A DNA stretch of 64,000 bases, taken from positions 981,039-1,045,038 of the forward strand of contig UESW01004010.1 in the NCBI GenBank assembly GCA_900491605.1. Reading direction: 5' to 3'. Both the position numbers and the translations under genes were made by a program. The notes beneath the pieces were generated by a model, which did not search any database, was not told the origin of the DNA, and saw nothing but the letters and a program-made list of their open reading frames with translations. Numbering within the stretch: the stretch's first letter is position 1; the number at the start of each line of letters is the position of its first letter. Positions 53,464 through 64,000 of the stretch are shown here, in pieces. The stretch comes from Calamus simplicifolius. Taxonomy: Eukaryota; Streptophyta; Magnoliopsida; Arecales; Arecaceae.

Positions 53464-56400
53464 TTGGGCACCAGGCCGTGTCAGCATGACCCATTAAACT
53501 GTATCATGTTGATCTTAAAAAATCTAGTCCGTCAGTCTGGCACAGCACGCCCATCGTGTCGGTACGACACAATCCACATGGGCCTGAACCGGCACAATCC
53601 ATAAGGGCCTAATAAAATTTTTTTTTAATAAATTAAAAAAAATATTAAAAATAAAAGAATTTATTAATATGAAGCTACCTTAATGATGGGGGTTTGGCAT
53701 AGACCCCTACAGTTTATTAATTTAAAATCAAAATGGTACATAAAAGGAGGGTTAGGCCTGACTTTCAGACTACAATAAGAAATGAGAAAAAAATAGAGAT
53801 GACTTACTTTAACAATTAAAAAAATAAAATATATAATTATAAAAATAGATATGACTCACTCATTAGTAGTATTTGTGTCATCATCATCTTCGCTGGTTAA
53901 GTCATACCCACCTTTATCTTGAAGCCTCGCCTCAGTATTCAACCAATCTTTGAAGCAACGAAGCATCTCAATCATCTCGCTAGTCATCATACTTCTCTTT
54001 TTTCCAGAACATGCCGACCTGCACTGAAAGCAGATTTCGATGCTACTATGGACATCGACACAGCTAAAATATCTCGTACAATGGCAGACATAACAGGATA
54101 TTGGTTACTAATACTCTTCCACCAAGCTAATATATCTAGATTTTCTATTTGATCTTCATCATATGCAGAATGAAGATAGTTTCGTAAATAAAATTTAATT
54201 TATTACTTAAAGATGAAAAAGAATGAGATGAAGAAGATGAAGCATGTGTGTGTCTTCTTTGTGCAATGAATGAAAAAATAGATAACGAACGAATCTAAAA
54301 GAAGAAGCAGAGCTTTGAGCAGGTATTCTAGATACATGAATTTTGTCATCATATAAAGCATAAATATCATTAAGAAGTCGTGTTACCTTATCTTTAGCAG
54401 GTTCAAGATCTTGATTCAAGTTTTCAAATATTCATCAATTAAAATATTTATGCCACTTAATTTAACTCTAGGATAAAAAAACAGCTAAGTTATGCAAAGG
54501 ACATATCCTATTTCAATATTCATTCAATTTAGTTTTTATTTGACGGATAATAGGCATTAAAATATCATCATATCTATGATATTTAAATTTTTCACTAATT
54601 ACATATGTTTTTTTGTAAAAATGAACAAGAAGTTGGATAATAAATACTAAAAACAACATTTGTAGCATCATAAAAAGTAACAAAAAAATCTTCTAAAATT
54701 TTACCTTTATTCCAATCAGTTTCAATCAATGTAAATCTCAATCCACGATCATTAATATAAGCACTTAATAAGTTCTTATATGGATGTGCATCATGTATCA
54801 TGGTATAGGTACTATTCCAACGAGTAATTACATCACGTTTAAATTTTTTAAAATATTTACCATGATCTATACATAATTGTTTAAATTCTTGAAGTCTTGC
54901 TCTTGAAGCATGAATAAAAGAAACTGCATTTCTAATTTTTGAAATAACATCTTGAATTATGTCCATGCTAGATTGAATAGAAAGATTTAATATATGACAT
55001 GCACATCTAATATGAAATAATTATTCATTTAAAATGGGATGCAAAGAGTCATTTAATAATACAACATCAGAATTATTATTAGATGTTATCAAAAGTAATA
55101 TGAGCATGTTATTTGATGAATAGCATTTGAAATTTGTTGTCTAAAAATCAAAAGCACGTAAAGCAAGAATTCGTTTATTTAGTGCCAATTATTATCAATA
55201 TAATGAGCAGTAATAGCAATAAAATAATTACTACCTAAAAATACTGACCAAATATCAGAAGTTAAAGAAACTCTAGTATTTAAATTTAAGAGAGATTCAG
55301 TTAAACTTTGTTTCATTGCTAAAAAGTTTGTCATAGCCACTCTTCTAAATGTACACCTACTAATTCTTCTATAAGCAGGTTGTAGGACTAATTGAACATA
55401 TTGTTCAAAATTATAAGATTCACATAAACTAAAAGATAATTCATCATGAACTATCCATCTTACAAGTAATTTCTTTGATTTTCATGGTTATATGCAAAAT
55501 TACCTACAAGTGATCCCCTTGTATATTAAGGGTGCTTTGCTGATAGAAATCTTGCATCTTATAAGTCTCTTGATGTCTTTTTAAATGCCCTATTTTCTCA
55601 GTATTAGAACAACTGTAAAGTTTTGCATATTTTTTATGTTTTGCTTTGTAAACTTCATCAACATAATTCTATCAAAATCATTCCAAACATCACTAGTCCT
55701 CTTACGAGAGAAGAGTTTGACCTTCACTGACACTAGCTCTAGAGGAACTTGGGGTTGGGGTTGGGGATTAGTTTTCTCACCTTCAGAAAAAGGGTGCATG
55801 CCAAAATTATTTTCGTCATAAGATGCAATATCTAAAATTTTTAATTAATGAATGCAAAACATAAAAACTAACCACAAGAAGGAATTGAGAAGAGGATCAA
55901 AGGTAGAGGTGTGGAGCCGAGATTTGTGAGCTTCCTCTTATGCTCTCAGCTCTCAACAAGAAGTGACTTTCTTTCTCTTGTACTTCTCAACAAGAACCTT
56001 CTCTTGTGTAGCACTTGAACACTTGCTAGAGCACTTGCCACTTACCAGAACACTTGCAAACTAAAAATTAAATTGCTAGAGCACTTGCTAGAACAGAGAA
56101 ATAGTAGTAGTAGAGAGAGAAGAGTTGGTGTGGCGTGGTGAGAATAAGGGAGGAATGTGCTATTTATAGAAGTTCCTTTTTTTCTGAAAATATCCTTTAA
56201 TATAGCTATTATATGGCTGTGGGGGGAGGGCAAAATTATCAAAGCCCCCCCATATGGCCGTTAGGGGCCATGCCTAACCCGGCATGGCCCGTGGCCCATT
56301 GTGCCTGGCTCGGCACAACCTGCTCAGCATGGCTCGTGGCCCAAAATGGGTCACGGGCCATGTCGAGCTAGAATTTTTTTTGCTGCACCATATGCCCGGC

Positions 56401-56494
56401 ATGGCCCATTTATTACTGGGCTGTGTCAGGCATGGCCCGGCTATTGGTGCGGCCCGGTAGGTCTGAGCCATGCCAGGCACGACCCAGTGCCCAA
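53464..56494 (-). mobile_element. Decayed hAT transposon with candidate terminal inverted repeats
   Basis: Left end TTGGGCACCAGGCCGTGTC (from 53464) and right end in reverse complement TTGGGCACTGGGTCGTGCC (to 56494) agree closely. Both are followed by subterminal GGCAC/GTGCC and GGCATGGC-like repeats. Between them lies a minus-strand hAT transposase pseudogene. I could not match an 8-bp target duplication, so the exact ends are provisional. Confidence 0.65.
53870..55800 (-). pseudogene. hAT transposase (RICESLEEPER-like) pseudogene
   Basis: Minus strand. BED finger remnant near 55800-55560 (KRTSDVWNDFDRIM, then in another frame KLYSCSNTEKIGHLKRHQET). Core near 54966-54595 with RARLQEFKQLCIDHGK and the family hallmark TRWNSTYTMI. 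C-terminal dimerisation region near 54150-53880 with LDILAWWKSISNQYPVMSAI and VRDILAVSMSIVASKSAFSA, followed by LRCFKDWLN and an acidic tail. Many stops and frame changes. Order and motifs fit the hAT Ac/RICESLEEPER group. No intact ORF, so inactive. Confidence 0.85.
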
Positions 56495-56689
56495 GTCTTG
56501 AGATGAATGATCACTGTTCGATATTGTATAAATCCTTAATTTAGTTTTCTTGTTGATCGAAGTCTTTGCCTTCTTGAAGCGTATGCTTTGTTCTTCGAGA
56601 ATGAAAAAAATCTTATTTTTTTTATTATTTTTCAATCTTTTGCCGCACTGCAGGATTCTTTGCAATCTTGCTCTATTGCCAATTATTAT

Positions 56690-56958
56690 TAGTATTATTT
56701 TAACATAGATTTTTTTAAAAAAAATTAAATAAAAAATAATTTTTTGTTAAGAAAAAAATAATACAAAATTTTATAAGCATACCATCAAAAAAATATTATT
56801 TTTATTTTAACAATATCTTTCATACATACTAGGCTACACTGTCAAAGCATAATAAAATAAGTTCAATTATATATATATATATATATATACACAGATTAAA
56901 AACAATAAATATAATATAATATAATAAAAAAAATTCACAACCATTACATTTTAACAGT
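56690..56958 (-). repeat. Probable solo LTR relic related to copia C
   Basis: Plus-strand end ACAACCATTACATTTTAACA and preceding AAATAATAAAATAA-like text match the copia C LTR (39199-39502). No copia internal sequence is adjacent. Includes a (TA)n run at about 56866-56890. Confidence 0.5.
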
Positions 56959-56972
56959 AATGTCAGCCTCAG

Positions 56973-57441
56973 TCATGCAATATTACAGCAGCTGTTATTT
57001 TGAACCATTGTACCGATGTTGAGGGTGTGATTCCCCTCAATGGTCCTGGAAGCGACCATCAAGGCGAGGAACACGGAGTAACATGCAGATAACTCACGGA
57101 AAGCCAAGAACAAGAAAACAACTGGAAACCAGAAGAAACCAATGTACGCAGAAAATTATCTATCATTCATGCCAGAACTTTGGAAACACCAGCATCACCA
57201 ATAATAGAAGACATCAAATTTGTTTACCCGAGAACAGTTTGAGATGACAATTCATCAGCAACTGGCAAATAAATAAAAGTCGTCAACGGTGAAGTAATTT
57301 AATAACAATCAGGAGAATAATATTGTTACCATCGGTGATATCAAGCAACGCAGCTAGTGACAGGTCAACATTAACCCACCAAGCCAAGAAGAAGAAACAT
57401 TTGCGGTGTATGCCGGAGATGGAGCATGCCCGGGGGACCAT
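56973..57441 (-). CDS. Hypothetical two-exon ORF encoding a small hydrophobic protein
   Basis: Exon 1 57441-57330 (MVPRACSISG.. with KCFFFLAWWVNVDLSLAALL), donor GATG|GTAACA. Exon 2 57121-56973, acceptor GGTTTCCAG|TTGT. The frames join exactly to give 86 residues with two hydrophobic stretches (the second, VFLFLAFRELSACYSVFLAL, in exon 2) ending at TGA. No family recognised. It could be the remnant of a larger host gene, or chance. Support is splice-site quality and frame continuity only. Confidence 0.28.
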
Positions 57442-58107
57442 AGCAGAGAGAGAGAGAGGAGGGAATAGAGAAAGGGAGAAGGCGAACCGTGGAATCGTAC
57501 TAACACCTTCTATGGAGAGCACTTTGGCCGTTGCGTGCGTGATGGTATAGGGAATGACGTTGGGTCGCTGCAGTGGGGTCCGGTGGAAGGGTACGTAACC
57601 CTTTCTGCCATCCGGTGACGCAGCCTCATACCGTGGGCGCCCTGGATTTCCAGGGATAGCACCAAAGAGGCTGGTTTCATTTCATGTGCAAGGACTCACG
57701 AGGCCTGGTACGCTTCTGGGCACCATGGCCTATAGCCTTCAAGAAGCCGTGGTCCAAGCTATGGTGTGATATTTAGATCCTTTGCATGAGAGCTTTGGTA
57801 CGTCGCAAGTGGGTCGACTTTGATTGTACCTCTAAATATTGCTTTGGTATTCGATATACGTAAGAGCCGGCCTTTTATTTTCATGTCATGGAACCAATCA
57901 ATTAATAATTCCGTCCATGAGTTGGTCTTGCCCCAAAAATCACATCAATCTACGGACTTCTAAGTTGGTGTTCACGGGCTCCTTTTTCCATTCACTTCCT
58001 TTTCTTGGCAAATGATCGAGAGGATCACGTGGCCTGGGAGGAAGCATAAGACAAGCATCGAACTACAGGGTTACAGGAGAATTATCCGGTGGCCCACCCG
58101 GTCTAAC
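57442..58107. other. Unassigned sequence, possibly host intergenic
   Basis: Unique-looking DNA with no recognised ORF. A GA-rich run (GAGAGAGAGAGGAGGG) near 57450 would be the 5' leader if the ORF at 56973-57441 is real. Confidence 0.4.
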
Positions 58108-58306
58108 TTAGAGTCATTTGAAAAAGTCTTTATGCAGTATAAAGCATGCATTGAACGTGCAATTAATTTATATATCTATATTATCATGCATGTCATAGTT
58201 TGATAAATTATAATATGTATTGTACGTATAATAACAAAAATAATTTATACAATATGCATTTTGTGCATCAATTTTTTTTATGCATAAAGACTTTTTCAAA
58301 TCATTA
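58108..58306. mobile_element. MITE candidate (~200 bp)
   Basis: Inverted repeats CATTTGAAAAAGTCTTTATG (58115-58134) and CATAAAGACTTTTTCAAAT (58283-58301) with a non-coding AT-rich interior. TTA flanks one end and TAA the other, as in PIF/Harbinger-type MITEs. Confidence 0.6.
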
Positions 58307-59984
58307 AGCAAAATTTAATATGATCAACTCAAGAAACTAAACTATATATAGGATAAAAGTAAATACTTGTAATAAACTACTATTGTTGCAACAACAATAA
58401 TAGTAGGATTCATCTGCATAATTCTTTTTTTCTATTCTAATTGATCTTAAAATATATTTGATACAAAGGTTTTGAACTTTCATTACCATTTCTTTTATAT
58501 AATTTTTGATTTCTTCTTACTTTTTTTATTATCAAATCACTTATTTACACAAATAGGTTTATAAATTTACGTCGCATATATCCAAATTATTTAAGCTATT
58601 TTTTTTTTTATCTTCAATTGCTATCTCTATCGTTTAACAAATAACTTTATTTTTTATTTGTTTGTATTACCATAAAATAATTTTAATATTTCTATTTACT
58701 TATATTTTTATCTATATATAATTTTTAACTACTTAATATTTTATATCATAAAAATATGAACTAATAAAAAATAAATAAATTCCAAGCTACCATCCAACAC
58801 ATCAGCCTCCATCAAAGATCTAGAAAACTTTGGCTCTGAATTTGATTTCATCATAAGATTGCCATTGCCCATTTTCAGCTCATCTCTGCTAGCACATACA
58901 GTTTGAATGTCTCACATCATAAGAAAGATGCCACATCTACTAGGGGTTCTTTTCCTTTTTTTCTTTTTTAATACAAGATAACTAAGCTACATAGCTACAT
59001 TGTGGTACAACCACCTGCACCACACAGCTAGCTAGCATTACTATACACAGCCTTCACCGTAGTGTATTCATGCAGGTTGAACTAGATGGAACTTTCGCAG
59101 TTGTTTGGATACACAGGCAATCTATTCATGAATAACATGGTTGGCACACATCAGATTTTCGAGAAAAAAAAAAAAAGAAAAAATCGATGATGACAAAGCG
59201 TTCTTGATTTATCCTTCTTCTCAAGGAGGGGATCATCAACCTCATCCTTGTACAGTAGAATAGTTATTGTAAGTAGAGTTTGTGTGGTATATCTCAGCAT
59301 TTCTAAAAAGGCACTTTGCTTAATAACCTGGGTAGAAACAGTGGAAAAAGGACTTCAGAAAGCCTACTCGATGGAGTTGCAGTTGACTGAGAAGGATGGT
59401 GAAGAAAAGAAAAGTCACGGAGCTCAAGTCAAGCAGAGCAGGGCCTGGTGGCAAAACTATTTCTTGTGACTTGAGTTCAAATTTATCTGCACCTAAGAGA
59501 AGTGAAGCAAAACATAACGTATGGCAATGCTCGGTGTATGGTTTCCTCCAGTAACCTGTAGTTACACTTTGTTCCATATTCAAGCCTTTATTACCGATTG
59601 CAACTGGCAACAAGTGAAGTGAAAGGAGGCATGTTGAACAAAATGGCGAACCTACACTGAAAATGCATGCATTGCAGATTGCGGAGCTCAACTTTTTTGA
59701 AACAAATGAGTGAGGACAGGTCTTGGAACACAGCGGTATACTGAAAGCACCAGCTTCAAAAGATGAAATGAGACACTAACTTTGAAAAAGAAAACCAAGT
59801 CCAAACAATTCATGGAACATACAGCAGATAGAGATGTAAGTTTAGGATTCAGATTGATTTGCAACCATGCATTCCCAAACCTTTAAGATCTTATAGAGTT
59901 CTCTCTTCGGTGCAATTTTAAATGGCTAAAAACTTAGCAAACTTCTACATGGCAACTTGTGGCCTATTGGGCCTAATGTGGTCA
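58307..59984. other. Unassigned AT-rich sequence
   Basis: Poly-T and AT-rich tracts (58400-58780) and a mixed region 58800-59900 with only short, unrecognised ORFs. I see no gene, RNA or element here. Confidence 0.4.
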
Positions 59985-60507
59985 TGTTGGGCTAACTTGT
60001 ATTGGGCTGAGTATGGGTCTAAGAGTTGAGATTGAAGCAAGTCATGGGTGTACACATGCTTGGATGATTTGTAAGCTGTGAGCGCTTCGGTGCATCATGT
60101 AAGGATAAAGGCTGGTCGGGGGATGCTTCGATGCCATCATCGATGGACGCAAGAAGTAAGCCTGCGCCAAAGAGGATTGTGTGTTTCATCAAGCCGGTGA
60201 CAATTGTGGTATCAGAGCCAGGTTCATGATTGCATTCTCGCTTGGATTTTTTTTTATTGTTGGGCTTGGTGTGGAGCAATCAAAGCTCAGGTTGGACTAA
60301 CTTGTATTGGGCTAAGTATGGGTCCAAGGGTTGAGATTAAATTAAGTAACAATTGTATACATGCTTGGGTGATTTGTGAGCTGGGAGCGCTTCGGCACAT
60401 CATTTAAGGGTAAAGGCTGGTCAGGGGATGCTTCGATGCCATCATCGATGGACATAAGAACTGAGCCTGCAGCAAAGAGGATTATGTGTTCCATCAAGCC
60501 GGTGGAA
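59985..60507 (+). mobile_element. TRIM-like unit: LTR, primer site, LTR (plus orientation)
   Basis: Two LTR-like copies start TGTTGGGCT at 59985 and TGTTGGGCTTGG at 60259. Each ends at CAAGCCGGTG, followed by TGGTATCAGAGCC (60207) or TGGTATCAAAGCC (60509), the initiator-Met primer site. The interior is only about 55 bp and non-coding. Size and structure fit terminal-repeat retrotransposons in miniature. Confidence 0.65.
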
Positions 60508-60598
60508 CTGGTATCAAAGCCAGGTTCACGACTGCATCCTGTACAATCTTCTTACTCTTGCATGCTATATGCAGTCGTGAACTTGGCTTTGATACTAC

Positions 60599-61451
60599 TT
60601 GTGACCGGCTTGATGGAACAGATAATCCCCTTTGCTACAGGCTCAGTTCTTGCATCCATCGATAATGGCGTCGAAGCATCCCCATATCAGCCTTTACCCT
60701 TACACGATGCACCGAAGCGCTCCAAGCTCACAAATCATCCAAGCACGTGTACATCCATGACTTGATTTAATCTTAATCCTTGGATCCATACCCAATCTAA
60801 TACAAATTAGCCCAACCTGCGCCTTGATAGCACAATACCAAGCCTAACAATAGAAAAGATTCGGGCAAGAATGTAGTCGTGAACTTGACTCTAATACCAC
60901 TTTTCACCAGCTTGATGGAACATGCAATCCCCTTTGCTGCAGGCTCAGTTCTTGCGTCCATTGATGATGGCATCGAAGCATCCCCTGACTGGCCTTTACC
61001 CTTACACGATGTGCCGAAGCACTCCTAGCTCACAAATTTTTCAAGCACATATACACCCGTGACTTGATTTAATCTTAACCCTTGGCCCATACCCAACCTA
61101 ATACAAGTTAGCCCAACCTGAGCCTTGATAGCACCATACCAGTCCCAACAATAGAAAAGATCTGGGCGAGTACACTCGTAAACCTAGCTCTGATACCACT
61201 TGTCACCAGCTTGATGGAACCTGCAATCCCCTTTATCGTAGGCTCAATTCTTGCATCCACCGATGATGGCATCGAAGCATCCCCTGACCAGCCTTTACCC
61301 TTACATGATGCATCGAAGCGCTCCCAGCTCATAAATCACCCAAGCACATGTATACCTGTAACTTGATTTAATCTCAACCCTTGAACCCACACCTAACCCA
61401 ATACAAGTTAGCCCAACCTAGGTCTTGATAGCACTATATTAGGCCCAATAA
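60599..61451 (-). mobile_element. TRIM-like array of three LTRs (minus orientation)
   Basis: Copies of the same ~220-250-bp LTR on the minus strand at about 61451-61201, 61150-60902 and 60849-60599. They are separated by ~50-bp interiors containing GTGGTATCAGAG-type primer sites and AGATC(T/C)GGGC. The last interior meets that of the plus-strand unit through an inverted repeat (TTCACGACTGCAT / ATGCAGTCGTGAA). Confidence 0.65.
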
Positions 61452-61683
61452 TCTCCACCTTGGTGCTTCAAGACCTCAGCACGTCCGCCTTGACCATATG
61501 AAAGATTGGGGGATAAAGAATTGAGTAAGAAAGGGCTACTTTTAGACCTAAATGATGGAGATATGAAGATCTGTGAGCCATATCAAATGAAAAAGTAGAA
61601 GAGAATGCAGTTTTCAGTCAGCATAGTTAGGAGTGTATAACCATTGGAGTTGGTACACACAAATGTTTGGAGACCAGCCCCAA
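61452..61683. other. Short unassigned spacer
   Basis: Nothing recognised between the TRIM cluster and the S3 LTR. Confidence 0.5.
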
Positions 61684-61849
61684 TATTGACTCATTTATTG
61701 ATTTTGATGAATAACAAAAACCACATGAGTATATTCCTTATGTTACTAATGATTTTAATTAAGTGTTTCAAAAATTTAAATGTTTAATCAATCAAAATTA
61801 AAGAAAAATTGAGTTTGACCCTAAGTCTAGTGTCAAGTGTTAAGTTTCA

Positions 61850-62260
61850 CATTTAGAGCCGACTCCAGAAGTCTAAGAGCCAACTTTGAAGCGTATCAAA
61901 CAGTTTGACACTTTCGGCATGCGGTAGAGCTGACACCTGCAGAGTCCAGAGCCGACTACATCAGAAAGATAGAAAGTCTCAATTCTACATCGAACTAGAG
62001 CCGACTCCTATAAAGATTAGAGCTGACTCCATTGGTTATACAGAGAGTGTATTTTTTGAGACTTTTGTTGAGCTAGCTCCCGTATTCACTTGAGCCAACT
62101 CCCTCACAAAAAGGTGTCGATCCCTCGAAAAGCAGAAGCCAACTCCATGATGGGCAGAAGTTCATGTTTCGCTCATTCCGCATTCGAGCCGACTCCAGGT
62201 CTGCTCGAGCTGACTCCAACCTGTCAGGAGTGGACTCCATAGGTGTTTGAGATGACTCCG
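61850..62260 (+). repeat. Degenerate GAGCCGACTCC array in S3 LTR (~13 copies)
   Basis: Copies include GAGCCGACTCCAG, GAGCTGACTCC, GAGCCAACTCC and GAGATGACTCC spaced 20-40 bp, upstream of the TATA box at 62371. Same sense relative to the element as in S2. Confidence 0.9.
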
Positions 62261-62370
62261 AACTCTGACATTTTTTCAATGATTTCAATGGCTCTTTCCT
62301 CTTTGTGCTAAACTCATCCTCAAGCATTTTCAATGGCTAGTTTTTTTCTAAAAGATGATTTAGAGGAGAT

Positions 62371-62380
62371 TATAAATAAG
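62371..62380 (+). promoter_or_regulatory. TATA box of S3 LTR
   Basis: TATAAATAAG about 110 bp after the last motif copy, matching the motif-then-TATA order of the S2 LTRs. Confidence 0.65.
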
Positions 62381-63171
62381 AGCCATGGGACCATTTCAAA
62401 AGCAGAACAGAAGAGAGAATAGACAAAGAAAAGAGTTCAAATTCGAAAGCCCTTTTATTCGAAGCAAAGATTAAGGAAATCCAAAGCATTCGAAAGCCAA
62501 TCTTGAAGGATTTTCATCAAATCAAGAAGAGATGAAGAGAGCCCTAGTTCTTCAAAAGCCTCAACATCAAATATTCTTCCAAAGCTTCAAGCTCAACTTG
62601 AGAAAGATCATTTCTGAGGAAAAGAAGAAAAGAAGAAAAGCCCAACTTCAGAAATCTTTTAATTAGGCTCTTCTATTTCTACTTTTATTATATTATCTTA
62701 TTTGCTCATTTGAGGAGCTTTAACTGTTGTTACCATTTTTCTATTACATTTGCTTATTGATTCAATCAGGAGATTAAATCAAGGAAGGCAATTTGGCCTT
62801 GTACAAGCTAAAGGCTTGCGATAGATTTTATGCTGGTGAGCCTATGAAAACCAACTGGTTTATTGTGATTCTATTATAAAATAACAAGTTTGAGTTGTGA
62901 GCTTGTAAAACAACTCTACTATAATCAGGGTGATTATAGTGTGGACCCAAGTGTTTCTTGGGAGTGGACGTAGGTGTTGCTAACACCGAACCACTATAAA
63001 TTTTTGTGTTTGTATTTGTCTCTCTTTCTCTCTACTCTCTATGCACTCTACTTAGCATTATTAGCACTACTCATTGCATTCTTTCTTGTATTACTTTGAA
63101 AATAATTTTTAATTTTAAATTTTTAAGAACCCAATTCACCCCCCTCTTGGGTTGCCATCTGGGCCAACAAT

Positions 63172-63183
63172 TGGTATCAGAGC
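63172..63183 (+). other. Primer-binding site of S3 (initiator-Met tRNA)
   Basis: TGGTATCAGAGC two bases after the LTR end. Confidence 0.9.
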
Positions 63184-63225
63184 TGTGCTCATTTTTGATC
63201 TAACGATCAAGAGCTAAAGATCCAA

Positions 63226-64000
63226 ATGGCAGCTCAAGCTGGTTCTTCTTTCTCTGAAGGTCATTCTACTAATAGACACCTTGTTTAATGGCACTAACTA
63301 TTCATATTGGAAAAGCTAGAATGAGGATATTCATTCAAGCTTTGATTATGATTTATGGAGTGTTAATATCAATGGACCTAGCACACCCACACACATTGTA
63401 GATGGCTTATTTCCTAAGCCCGAAAGGGATTGGAATGATAATGATAGAAAATGGCACAGCTCAATGCTAAGGCCATGAATGTTTTATATTGCTCATTGAA
63501 TGCTAATGAATTCAATAGAATATCTACTTAATTCCGCAAAGAAGATTTGGGATAGATTAGAGTTACCCATGAGGGTACCAACCAAGTTAAAGAATCTAAG
63601 ATTAACATTCTTGTTCATAAATATGAATTATTTAGCATGGAACAAATGAAACCATCACTTGCATGTATACTAGATTTACGGATATTGTAATGGTTTGAAA
63701 AGTCTTGGAAAGACTTATACTAACTCTGAACTTGTTCAAAAAATTCTTAGGTCACTTCCAAGATCATGGGAAGCAAAAGTGACAGCAATCCAAGAAGCCA
63801 AAGGACCTCAACACTTTACCTTTGAGGAGCTTCTTGGATCCTTATGACCCATGAGCTCATAATGAAGCAACATCTGAAGAAGATGTGAAGAAGAAAAAGA
63901 TAATCCTAAAAGCTGCTGAAAAGGGAAGAGAGCAGCAGTGAAGAAATGAAGATGATGAAGACACTCTCCTTACAAAAAAATTTAAGAAATTCATGAGAGA
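63226..64000 (+). pseudogene. S3 gag, N-terminal part, frameshifted
   Basis: Starts ATGGCAGCTCAAGCTGG (MAAQAGSSFSEGHSTNR) and follows S2 gag along its length. Several one-base indels and stops occur, the first within 20 codons. Conserved pieces are still visible in changing frames, such as KPERDWNDNDRK and VHKYELFSMEQ. Runs off the window. Confidence 0.88.

Larger units (their letters stand above)
61684..63169 (+). repeat. 5' LTR of S3 (~1,486 bp)
   Basis: Start near TATTGACTCATTTATTGATT (61684, decayed TGTTGACCC..) and end GGGCCAACA at 63169. Contains the degenerate GAGCCGACTCC array, TATA box TATAAATAAG at 62371 and the conserved CACCCCCCTCTTGGGTTGCC before its end. Confidence 0.85.
61684..64000 (+). 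mobile_element. Sirevirus S3 (same family as S2), 5' part
   Basis: 5' LTR, primer-binding site and frameshifted gag start, truncated by the window end. LTR length (about 1,486 bp), LTR ends, motif type and gag N-terminus all match S2, but S3 is much more diverged and therefore older. Confidence 0.88.

Noticed and set aside
59248..59691. Overlapping ORFs of 73 and 123 codons
   Set aside because: No homology recognised, no splice or regulatory support; one overlaps the other in antisense.
60207..60219. Initiator tRNA-Met gene at TGGTATCAGAGCC sites
   Set aside because: Only the 3' complement used as a primer site is present, next to LTR ends. No cloverleaf or pol III boxes.
59985..61451. Cassandra element (TRIM carrying 5S rRNA)
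   Set aside because: The LTRs have a GCTTGGGTGATT stretch loosely reminiscent of 5S rRNA, but the conserved 5S internal promoter boxes are not recognisable.

Overview
The window is plant nuclear DNA made almost entirely of nested transposable elements. Evidence for a flowering plant: Copia/Sirevirus, Athila and Tat lineage LTR retrotransposons, primer-binding sites matching plant initiator-Met tRNA, a hAT transposase of the RICESLEEPER type, a CACTA terminus, a MITE and a TRIM cluster. The GC-rich Tat element and the Sirevirus abundance fit a monocot, but I cannot name a species. There is no bacterial-type gene organisation, and no clearly functional host gene was found.

Layout. 1-7022: 3' part of a Sirevirus (S1, + strand) with broken integrase, RT/RNase H, an intact extra ORF (ORF3) and a 2.4-kb 3' LTR. 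7023-9883: 3' end of an Athila-like Gypsy element (gypsy A, +) into which S1 inserted. 9884-14626: 5' part of a Tat-like Gypsy element (gypsy B, -) into which A inserted. 14627-16129 and 36782-39502: two halves of an old Copia element (copia C, -). It was split by element X (16130-36781), a long-LTR element without gag-pol, flanked by the target duplication CTAAT. X's left LTR was itself split by a second Sirevirus (S2, -, 17255-27430; target duplication TGGCC). 38893-39066: ribosomal protein S6 fragment. 39720-40265: LINE endonuclease relic. 40270-40358: CACTA end. 40359: a single N, probably an assembly join. 40360-53222: Tat-lineage Gypsy element (gypsy 3, +). 53290-56500: RRM-like fragment and a decayed hAT element. 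56690-59984: solo LTR relic, a possible two-exon gene, a MITE and otherwise unrecognised sequence. 59985-61451: TRIM-like LTRs arranged tail to tail. 61684-64000: 5' end of a third Sirevirus (S3, +).

Two recurrent designs stand out. (1) Both Sireviruses with a visible 3' half carry a third ORF downstream of pol. Each also carries a family-specific near-palindromic motif (GTTAGCTAAC type in S1, GAGYCGRCTC type in S2/S3). The motif occurs in only two places, upstream of the LTR TATA box and in the pol-ORF3 spacer next to a second TATA-like box about 130 bp before the ORF3 start, which suggests ORF3 has its own promoter. (2) Element X and gypsy 3 both carry a spliced gene antisense to the element, encoding a Transposase_28-like ('putative gypsy type transposon') domain, a low-complexity linker and a long coiled coil. 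In X it is the only substantial gene left.

Most reading frames are decayed. The clearest intact ones are S1 ORF3 (530 aa), the S1 RT/RNase H segment (581 aa) and S2 pol (about 1,040 aa). Almost every LTR family here also holds its own tandem or palindromic repeat array. These arrays create long spurious ORFs, which I left out.
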